Positions 15,727-22,559 of a DNA stretch of 64,000 bases are shown here, one piece after another. Every line of letters begins with the position of its first letter. Positions within the stretch are counted from its first letter, which is position 1. This stretch comes from Frigoriglobus tundricola (lineage in GTDB: Bacteria > Planctomycetota > Planctomycetia > Gemmatales > Gemmataceae), in assembly GCF_013128195.2 (NCBI RefSeq), contig NZ_CP053452.2:9548001-9612000 (forward strand), given 5' to 3'. Position numbers and translations under genes: made by a program. Under the pieces are notes generated by a model. The model was not told the origin of the DNA. It made no database searches and saw nothing but the letters and a program-made list of their open reading frames with translations.

Positions 15727-16285
15727 CGAAGTTGACCTCCAGCACGGTCGTGTAGACCTGCTCGCGCCCGCGCGTCGTCCTGCGCAACAACCGTTTCGTG
15801 TGCAAATCCTTCAGCCGGTTGCTCCAAGCCGTCGCCCCGATGCTCTCGTCGGGGAACAGTCGTTTCAGTCCCGCCCCCGTCACCTCACGGTGTTTCTGCA
15901 CGGCCTGGAGGGTTTCCACCAAGATCGGGTCAAGAGTGCCGATGAGCTTCGCGCCCCCGCCCGCCTCCACCGCCATGAACACCGCGCCGGCGCGGTTTGC
16001 GACCAATTCGAACTCGTCTTCCCAGCGCTTTGCGTTTCCCAAGATTCCTGCGAAGACCGGATAAAGATCGGTTTCGGGCGGCGCCGACCAAGACAACAGG
16101 GGAAGTGCTGCCGCCGCGATCCACGAAGCGGACACGTCCTCGATGCCGGCAAAATCTAGGGAAACAACTCCGCCCGGACGGACCCCACTCAAGGCCGCAC
16201 ACAGCAGTCCAAAGTGTTGCCGCCCGTCAATCTTCCCCCGCAAAGGCGACCCGAGGGTCTGCCGAAGAGAGATTGAGTTGTCCAT
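15668..16285 (-). CDS. STAS-like (DUF4325-type) protein with winged-helix end
   Basis: The 205-residue product has the strand-helix signature VVSLDFAGIEDVSASWIAAA at about residues 40-60, as in DUF4325/STAS-like proteins, the fold of anti-anti-sigma factors. The C-terminal 80 residues (SNRLKDLHTKRLLRRTTRGR) look like a winged helix. A GGAGGTGAG ribosome binding site directly before the ATG at 16283-16285 favours this start over the longer frame from 16336. It follows the GHKL ATPase gene on the same strand by 82 bases. ATPase/STAS pairs act as protein switches in other bacteria; the target here is unknown. Confidence 0.78.
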   Translation of the reverse strand: MDNSISLRQTLGSPLRGKIDGRQHFGLLCAALSGVRPGGVVSLDFAGIEDVSASWIAAAALPLLSWSAPPETDLYPVFAGILGNAKRWEDEFELVANRAGAVFMAVEAGGGAKLIGTLDPILVETLQAVQKHREVTGAGLKRLFPDESIGATAWSNRLKDLHTKRLLRRTTRGREQVYTTVLEVNFDGAAGSGISDRKLPAADAT

Positions 16286-16367
16286 CTCACCTCCGTCACC
16301 GATATCAGTGACATTATTCCCGAAGCCCATTGCCAAGACAAGGGCAGCTTGCGGATTTTAGGCCATT

Positions 16368-17240
16368 TCAGAGGAGCGGGGCAGCAGTATCGGGGTGGGT
16401 AGACTTGCGGCAGCACATCGTAACTTGAAATCCTGTCATCAGTTCTGGAAATGTCTCTTCGCCGAGATCCGCTTCAAAATTCTGCCCGTCCATTGTGATG
16501 CAAACGTTCCCGGTTCGGAATCGAAGCGTTCCGTTCTGGCTGGCAAGGGCGCGAAATAGGTTGCGAAAGCCGAAGCCGTTCCCCGTTCCTAATCGGCTCA
16601 CGCCCTCCTGAAGAGCGAGCCGAAGCGCGTCGCGCGGATGCTGAAGTGTCTGGTAGTCCGGATTCGTCCGAAGACTGCCGAGCACACCGCGTCCCAAGTC
16701 GGCAACGGTGAAGAGCACGGCAGTTTCCAACATCTGGTACCCGACCAGCAGCCCGACGGGAGATTCCGCGTGAAGGAGCACGTTTTCGGTCATGGCAGTC
16801 ATGGCGAGCTGCATGCTGCTTTGCGTTGCGCGCAGTCCAATTGCTTCTGCAGCTCGCGCCCAACGGGTCTCGAACAGCCGGTAGTCGTGGCCTTCATACT
16901 CGGCTTCGGTGTTCAAAACGAAGAACTCGGCTTCGCGGGGATTCACGCTGCTGTTCGTCGGGGTCCAACCGGAACTTCGAAGCCCAAATGGGCAGGTCAC
17001 CTGTGAAAGTGCTCGCCCGAGAAGCGATGTGCTGACCGGCGGAGGCAGGCATGGCAACTGAAGGTTTCCTGTCGTCGAATGGCGAAGGCAAAGGTATTCG
17101 ACCAAGCCGGGCAGCGTCGTATCGGTCAGGCCGGTGACCGTCGCGGTCACTAAATCGAGTTGCCGACGAAGAGCAGCGGAGTGAAGGCCCTCGACGACGG
17201 CGACGGTTAACAGCGATTCCGGAGGGGCGGTCGTGTTCAT
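16368..17240 (-). CDS. GHKL (histidine kinase-like) ATPase
   Basis: The 290-residue product has an N-terminal 100-residue region without known motif, then a GHKL ATP-binding fold. The N-box is TENVLLHAE around residue 151-159, G1 is DLGRGV at 181-186 and G2 is GTGNGFGFRNL at 218-228. There is no histidine phosphotransfer domain and no membrane segment, so it resembles the anti-sigma or MutL/SpoIIAB-like soluble ATPases rather than a sensor kinase. It is the first gene of the operon. Paired with the STAS-like protein it may form a switch that controls the Cys-rich protein. Confidence 0.8.
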   Translation of the reverse strand: MNTTAPPESLLTVAVVEGLHSAALRRQLDLVTATVTGLTDTTLPGLVEYLCLRHSTTGNLQLPCLPPPVSTSLLGRALSQVTCPFGLRSSGWTPTNSSVNPREAEFFVLNTEAEYEGHDYRLFETRWARAAEAIGLRATQSSMQLAMTAMTENVLLHAESPVGLLVGYQMLETAVLFTVADLGRGVLGSLRTNPDYQTLQHPRDALRLALQEGVSRLGTGNGFGFRNLFRALASQNGTLRFRTGNVCITMDGQNFEADLGEETFPELMTGFQVTMCCRKSTHPDTAAPLL

Positions 17241-17584
17241 GGCCGAAGGGTCAGTGCGCGCCGAATCTGGCGGGATTAGTCACGATAACTAATGATCGTC
17301 TCGCACGCAGCAGAAATGAAGGCGAGCGGTACAAATCGTTAAAGAAATTGGAGGCCGTGGCAGAGAGGCAACCCCTGCTCCGGCTCCTCCTTTGGCTCAA
17401 GCGGCGCGTGTGAAGACCGAAGCCCCCGCGCCTTTGCCGCCTCCGCGCGCCGCGTGCGGGGCGTCCTCGACGGACGATATACCCCGCATACGGCACACTC
17501 CGACGGCGACGGCGCGAAAGGCAGGGAGGGCATCGAAACTCCAAAGAGGAATCGGCCTGGAGCAGCCAACCCAGTCGGAGGGTT
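17241..17584. other. Intergenic stretch between two minus-strand genes
   Basis: No convincing gene. Short open frames of 60-97 codons on both strands overlap each other, lack ribosome binding sites and look like GC-driven shadows. The 100 bases next to the ATPase gene are AT-richer and probably hold the promoter of the four-gene operon. Confidence 0.4.
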
Positions 17585-19183
17585 TCAATCCAGAAGATTC
17601 AGCAGGCCAGCCACCTGAGCAGCGTCGAGCATAGCGATCCGAAGCTGAGCCCTCGCAATCAACTCGACGGGATTCAACGCCTGTGACGTACTCGCATGGT
17701 ATATCCGATCAAACGCAGCTCCAACGAGCGGCGCTGCAGCTCGAACACCAGCTTCCAGAGCAATAAAATCTGTTCGCGCACCGTGAGCCACGAGGTTTCG
17801 AAGCCGATAGAGGCGCCTCAAGGCGCATTCGATGTACTGGTTAATTCGCTTGAGTGTCGTGACCGGATCATTCAGCAGTTGGACCATGCGCTTCGCTCCG
17901 GCCGCATCTTCAACCCGACCGAATGTGGGCAGCGGTGGCGTCTGCAGACGCTGCATGATTTTCTCGCACCGCTCTTTGTTATTCGCAGCGCTCTTTATTT
18001 CCCCGGTGAGCGCGTCCTTATTCGACTTTGCGTAGGAATACGCAAGCGTTGTCAACTCTGCCCTGACGAACGAGGCTGTTACCAAGGCTGCAATTCGAAC
18101 TGCGGTTTCGATCCGGTCTCCGTCTTCCGCGGGCCCCATCGCGAGTGACTCAACCGCCGCCCATCCGCTTGTGACTGCGGCCGAAGAGGGGCCGTGGTCA
18201 AGTTCGGCGAGCAAGGCGATCGACCGCTCGATATTCGGGATGCTGTCGTCTGTGGAATAAATCTTGTCCTGCCGCCCGATCGAAGCCACCTCTACCCCGC
18301 GAGATTGCGGTTCAATGGACGCTTTCTGCGGTGAACCCGAAAGCCAAAAGTATCCGAGAGACGCGATCGGTTGCCTGACGCTCAGCATCGCGCGATCGCG
18401 GATCACTGCGAACCGGGCTGCAGCAGTGTGCTCTGCCGCGGGGCGATCCGGTGCGGCTACCTTAAACGTGACAGCGCCACTGGCACGTTCATTCGCCGCA
18501 AAGTCTGGAATAGCATTCGTCTTCATCCACCCGACGAGAGTGGCCCCAGGCATCCAACCAGGTGATTTCGTTTTGTTGCTGTCCGGCGCCGAACTCACTG
18601 GGAATACGGCCTCGTATTCGGTGCTCGGCTGGGAGGCGAGGGTTTGCAGATCTCGGATCAGGTCACTCGCCTTGGTGATGGTCGAGACAGGTTTCAGCAC
18701 GGCGTCACTGATCCTGTCGGCGACGCACTGTCGGCTGTGGCCTCGATTCAAAAGGTGGCTAACGACGCTCCGAGCGCACTGCTCCAGAATCGCGTCGGCC
18801 ACCCCAGCGTCGATGGCCGTCGCCCAACGCGGCAGGTATTGCGAGTCCAGATCCTGTACGACTTGATCGATTGTCGCTGCCGATAACGAGCCGGGTGTGA
18901 TGACGGATTTTCCATTCTGCAGAGCAGTCTGCAGGTGCTTTCGGGCGACAGCATCTCCGAGTCCCGGATCTTTTCCGAGAAGCACGGCCGTGGTGTGCTG
19001 AAGATTCGTGAGAGAAGCATCTGACAGAATGCCGTCTCGGCGCACTTTTGCAGCTTCGAGCACTTCTCGCAGAGCTGTCTGAGCCGACACCGACCAAAGG
19101 GCACGATTCCAAGCACTTGGCGGCCGGCAAAGCTCGCGCATCCGGATGGCTAAAACCAGTTCGTTGTCCTTGACTGTTGGCAT
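17585..19183 (-). CDS. HEPN-domain protein
   Basis: The 532-residue product is soluble. Near residue 460 it contains YRLRNLVAHG, the R-x4-H motif of HEPN ribonuclease-type domains, preceded by the helix NQYIECALRRL. The upstream 450 residues are mixed and contain a region around ERSIALLAELDHGPSSAAVTSGWAAVESL, a pattern I associate with Apea-like HEPN proteins. HEPN proteins of this kind often act in phage defence or RNA cleavage. The gene is about 340 bases upstream of the four-gene operon and has the same direction. No partner nucleotidyltransferase is seen. Confidence 0.7.
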   Translation of the reverse strand: MPTVKDNELVLAIRMRELCRPPSAWNRALWSVSAQTALREVLEAAKVRRDGILSDASLTNLQHTTAVLLGKDPGLGDAVARKHLQTALQNGKSVITPGSLSAATIDQVVQDLDSQYLPRWATAIDAGVADAILEQCARSVVSHLLNRGHSRQCVADRISDAVLKPVSTITKASDLIRDLQTLASQPSTEYEAVFPVSSAPDSNKTKSPGWMPGATLVGWMKTNAIPDFAANERASGAVTFKVAAPDRPAAEHTAAARFAVIRDRAMLSVRQPIASLGYFWLSGSPQKASIEPQSRGVEVASIGRQDKIYSTDDSIPNIERSIALLAELDHGPSSAAVTSGWAAVESLAMGPAEDGDRIETAVRIAALVTASFVRAELTTLAYSYAKSNKDALTGEIKSAANNKERCEKIMQRLQTPPLPTFGRVEDAAGAKRMVQLLNDPVTTLKRINQYIECALRRLYRLRNLVAHGARTDFIALEAGVRAAAPLVGAAFDRIYHASTSQALNPVELIARAQLRIAMLDAAQVAGLLNLLD

Positions 19184-19199
19184 GGTTCGCGTTATCTTA

Positions 19200-19313
19200 C
19201 ATTAACAGCCTAAGGGGCGACCCCGTGTGCGAATGGCTTTGGCCATTCAAACGCTGCTAGCCCCACGAAATGCGTGAGGGGCGGGAATTTCGATTCCCGC
19301 CCCTCCTGTTTTT
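19200..19313 (+). ncRNA. Candidate small RNA or leader ending in a terminator
   Basis: A perfect hairpin GAATGGC-TTTG-GCCATTC (19231-19248) is followed by an 11-bp stem GAGGGGCGGGA/TCCCGCCCCTC (19276-19286 and 19295-19305) and then TTTTT at 19309-19313, a classic intrinsic terminator. The only minus-strand gene here points away, so a plus-strand transcript is ending about 160 bases before the next gene. It may be an sRNA or an attenuated leader. Confidence 0.4.
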
Positions 19314-19471
19314 CCCCAACCGCTTGCCTGAGCACATCTTACGATTCGAGTCTCTTCGCGCGGGGGTTCCCTCTTCTGCATCTCCAGCGAAACTGCGGAA
19401 ACGAGCTTTTCTCTCAACCGACCTTGCGCGATTCGGCGGTTCGCGCTGAACTGATGGCAAGGAGAGCCATC

Positions 19472-19630
19472 ATGGAATGCTTCTGCTGTAAACGCTGGAA
19501 CGTGCTTCCGCTGAACTGCAACTGCCAGCGCGTCACCTGCCGCGAGTGCTTGAAGTGCTCGCGCCACTGCGATTGCAAACGCCCTCGGCTTCCGGGATGC
19601 GCACGTCCGCAACCTTCGCCGCCGAAGTGA
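19472..19630 (+). CDS. 52-residue cysteine-rich small protein
   Basis: The product has 52 residues with eleven cysteines in spaced pairs, starting MECFCCKRWNVLPLNCNC and continuing CRECLKCSRHCDCK, plus a proline-rich tail. The pattern suggests zinc or metal binding. A GGAGA ribosome binding site six bases upstream of the ATG at 19472 supports it. The next gene starts about 90 bases later on the same strand. The protein resembles no named family that I know. Confidence 0.65.
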   Translation: MECFCCKRWNVLPLNCNCQRVTCRECLKCSRHCDCKRPRLPGCARPQPSPPK

Positions 19631-19721
19631 GCGACCAGCCCCTTCGAAAATGGCGCGAACCTTTCGTCGCCGTCGTGCGTCAATCCAAACTTTACTTCGC
19701 GGCCCACACAGGAGAGTTGCC

Positions 19722-20966
19722 GTGTTTGAAGACTGGATTGACATTCTTTTCGGCGGTTCCCACGACATCAACCTGCCCACACTCAGTGTCACGGGCGGCG
19801 TTGGCCCCTTAACCGGCAGCGGACGCATAAGCTGGCGACGGGATGAAGGGATTCGATTACAGGGCGTCACTGACGGTGCCCAGGCGCTCCAAGAGCGACT
19901 TTTCGGTCGCATGAACAGCAGCACCCCGGGACAGCTCATCCCGCATTCCGAATTCCTGACGTTCGTGGGGCGCAACCAGTACGGGTGGGATGTGACCACC
20001 GACGCGACGACCCAGGACGGTTATCGCACTCACTCCGATCTGCCCGATGTGGTGTGGGACCACACCGTGACGGGCGTGACCCTGACCCAAGAAGACCAGC
20101 GAGACCAAGAGCATGTGCTGCGTCTCCTCATCGGACCCCCTGCTGAAGACGTGGCCGAACAGCCGGACACACACGTGGTGCCGCATGGCTTAGCAATCAG
20201 CGCAGTGACAACCGATCTCTTCCCGTTGCCCTGGTCGCATTACGTGCGGCTGCTGTCGATAGAGAACCTGCACGCGCGCCATTTTTACGAGGCCGAGGCG
20301 ATCCGCGGCGCGTGGTCGGTGCGCCAGCTCGACCGGCAGATCGGCTCACAGTTCTACGAGCGCACGGCGCTCTCGCGCAACAAGGCAGCGCTGCTGTCGA
20401 AGGGACAGGTGCCACAGCCGGGCGACGCGCTCACCGCCGAAGAAGAAATTCGTGATCCGCTCGTACTCGAATTCCTGAACCTGAAAGACGAGTACGGCGA
20501 GAGCGAGTTGGAGGAAGCGCTGGTCCAACACCTGGAAGCGTTCCTGCTCGAACTTGGCGACGATTTTTGCTTCGTCGGGCGGCAGCGGAAATTGCGACTC
20601 GATGACAAGTGGTTCAAGATCGACCTGGTGTTCTTTCACCGACGGCTCCGTTGTGTCATCCTCATAGACTTGAAACTTGGTGCGTTCGGTCACGCCGACG
20701 CCGGCCAGATGAATCTGTACCTGAACTATGCCAAGGAGCACTGGACGCGCGAGGGGGAAAACCCGCCGGTCGGGCTGATTCTCTGCGCCAAGAAGGGGCA
20801 CGACGAGGCCCGTTACGCGCTCGAAGGGTTGGGCAATAAGGTACTCGCCTCGACCTACCGAATGACACTGCCCGATGAACAGGTGCTCGCGGCCGAACTG
20901 GAGCGGACGCGGCGTGCGCTGGAACTGCGGGCAACAGCGAAGCCAGACGAGAATCCCAGTGGTTGA
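19722..20966 (+). CDS. Chimeric protein with C-terminal DUF1016/YhcG PD-(D/E)xK nuclease
   Basis: The 414-residue product starts at GTG 19722 behind a GGAGAG site. From about residue 165 it is clearly the DUF1016 C-terminal half: PLPWSHYVRLL, WSVRQLDRQI, then the nuclease core IDLVFFHRRLRCVILIDLKLG with the D...DxK pattern near residues 297-319. DUF1016 proteins normally begin with a winged-helix domain. Here the first 150 residues are different (VFEDWIDILFGGSHDIN and onwards), so the gene looks like a fusion of an unrelated protein start to a truncated nuclease. Whether it is active is unknown. Confidence 0.75.
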   Translation: MFEDWIDILFGGSHDINLPTLSVTGGVGPLTGSGRISWRRDEGIRLQGVTDGAQALQERLFGRMNSSTPGQLIPHSEFLTFVGRNQYGWDVTTDATTQDGYRTHSDLPDVVWDHTVTGVTLTQEDQRDQEHVLRLLIGPPAEDVAEQPDTHVVPHGLAISAVTTDLFPLPWSHYVRLLSIENLHARHFYEAEAIRGAWSVRQLDRQIGSQFYERTALSRNKAALLSKGQVPQPGDALTAEEEIRDPLVLEFLNLKDEYGESELEEALVQHLEAFLLELGDDFCFVGRQRKLRLDDKWFKIDLVFFHRRLRCVILIDLKLGAFGHADAGQMNLYLNYAKEHWTREGENPPVGLILCAKKGHDEARYALEGLGNKVLASTYRMTLPDEQVLAAELERTRRALELRATAKPDENPSG

Positions 20967-20996
20967 CCTGAACCACCCGCATCCCGTTCAAACACA

Positions 20997-21021
20997 ACCC
21001 GGCCTGAGTGCCGGGTTTTTC
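20997..21021 (+). terminator. Intrinsic terminator after the nuclease gene
   Basis: The stem AACCCGGC/GCCGGGTT (20997-21004 and 21011-21018) is followed by a run of T ending at 21021. It lies 31 bases after the nuclease stop codon. Confidence 0.8.
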
Positions 21022-21216
21022 ATTTCGTTGGAGTACCTCGCTTTGGTAAAGCGTGATCCCGAATACAATCTCTACTATGATAGTGTATTAAATCATATTA
21101 ATGTCAAATTAGTATTGTGACAATCCTGGCACTCTCGCCATCGTCCGGTTTCGGAAGTGGACCCGCCGACCGTGCAACGATTTATTTCGGCTCGGCTAGG
21201 TGTTGCTCAACCGACG

Positions 21217-21263
21217 TGCACCCGCGGACTCGTGGGACTTGCTCCCACGAGTCCGCGGGTGCA
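21217..21263. repeat. Perfect 21-bp inverted repeat
   Basis: Arms at 21217-21237 and 21243-21263 are exact reverse complements around a 5-base loop CTTGC. There is no T tract, so it is not a standard intrinsic terminator. It may be a protein-binding or hairpin transposition remnant. Confidence 0.8.
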
Positions 21264-21361
21264 GAGTTCTTAGTAGGGACTCGGTCATTTGTGGGAGATT
21301 CGTTGCGAGTATAATCAGGGCAACTCGAAAGCTGCGTCATTCCAATTACCACGAGGCGAGT

Positions 21362-21982
21362 ATGGGCGGGCAGGCAGGGAGCCGTGGATACCTAGTTCAG
21401 GCGCTGGCCTCTGTGCTCGACGCCTTGACGGACGACCACGACTGGACCGCAATTACCTTGGAGCCGAACCTCGGCTCTGACAAGGTGGACATTCTCTGGC
21501 AGTATCCGAACCGCCGGAAGGTCGTTCAGGTGAAGTCGTCCCAAAACCAGATCGGCGTGACCGCGGTTAAAGCTTGGGCGGAAGAACTCGAAGGGTCGGT
21601 CAGTGCCGATGAGTACGAACTCCGCCTGATTGGGACCGTTTCGGATGGTGTTCCGGGGCTGAAGCAACACGGACGGGTTGCTGTCCCACTTCCCGATCCG
21701 TTGAATCCAGACGGTCTGATGCATCAAGCTGCGCACAAGCTGGACAAATATCTGCAAGCCCGTCAACTCGGTGCTCATTCACCATCAGCGCGGGAGATGA
21801 TTGTTGACGCTTTGATCACCCGGCTGTCCACTTTCGCGACGCGCGGAATGCCGATGGATCGTACCTGTCCGGCGGCGCTGCTGACGCCCGCCGCGCTTTC
21901 TGTTTACCCGGCACAGGCTGGTCGGTACATTCACCTCCATGTCCGACGTGACCCGCCTCCTCGATGCCGCCGCGGCCGGTGA
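21362..21982 (+). pseudogene. Truncated nuclease-like gene (N-terminal part)
   Basis: The frame starts MGGQAGSRGYLVQALASVLD at 21362. It contains a PD-(D/E)xK-like block, TLEPNLGSDKVDILW followed by KVVQVKSSQNQIG, typical of Cap4/DUF4297-type dsDNA endonuclease domains at the start of large defence proteins. Reading stays homologous to that type until about residue 165 (RLSTFATRGMPMDR). It then becomes unrelated low-complexity sequence and stops at 21982, inside the sigma factor gene. The domains that usually follow are missing, so I call it a 3'-truncated remnant. About 43 bases of its end overlap the sigma factor start. Confidence 0.6.
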
Positions 21983-22502
21983 CCGCCGGGCTGCCGCCGA
22001 TCTGCTGCCGCTCGTCTACGACGAGTTGCGGAAGCTCGCGACCGCCCGAATGGGCGCCGAGGTCCCTGGCCACACCCTCGACGCCACCGCCCTCGTTCAC
22101 GAGGCGTACCTGCGGCTCGTGAGCGACCAGCACTTCGACGGCCGCGGCCACTTCTTCGCCGCCGCCGCCGAGGCCATGCGGCGGGTCATGGTGGATGCGG
22201 CCCGCCGCAAGGCGACAGTGCGTCGTGGTGGCGCTCGACGTCGCGTGCGATTCGATGAACTCCGGGCAATCACCGAGTCGCCGGACGGCCTGCTCGACCT
22301 CCATGACGCGCTCGACCTGTTCGCCACCGAAGAGCCGCTCAAGGCGAAGTTGGTCGAGCTCCGGTTTTTCGCGGGGCTCTCGGTGAGCGAGGCCGCCGCG
22401 GCCCTTGGCATTTCCCCGGCGACTGCGGCACGCTGGTGGGAGTTCGCCCGGCTGTGGCTGTTCGCCGAACTCCGGGGCGAAGATAATTTGCCGCCGGTGT
22501 GA
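21939..22502 (+). CDS. ECF-type RNA polymerase sigma factor, planctomycete family
   Basis: The 187-residue product has region 2 (LLPLVYDELRKLATARMGAE, then LVHEAYLRLV) and region 4 with the helix-turn-helix LSVSEAAAALGISPATAARWWEFAR. This matches the ECF-like family (TIGR02999) that in planctomycetes is encoded beside large protein kinases. The kinase gene downstream starts 57 bases after its stop and is on the same strand, so kinase control of the sigma factor is likely. A similar pair lies at 44294-46860. It sits in the mobile element as cargo. Confidence 0.9.
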   Translation: MSDVTRLLDAAAAGDRRAAADLLPLVYDELRKLATARMGAEVPGHTLDATALVHEAYLRLVSDQHFDGRGHFFAAAAEAMRRVMVDAARRKATVRRGGARRRVRFDELRAITESPDGLLDLHDALDLFATEEPLKAKLVELRFFAGLSVSEAAAALGISPATAARWWEFARLWLFAELRGEDNLPPV

Positions 22503-22559
22503 GAGTTCGCAGGGGCTTTTCTCGCATTGGGAGTAACTGATGCCCTCGAGGAGGCGCCC

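Noticed and set aside
17251..17569. Small genes between ATPase and HEPN
   Set aside because: Overlapping short frames on both strands without ribosome binding sites or known motif.
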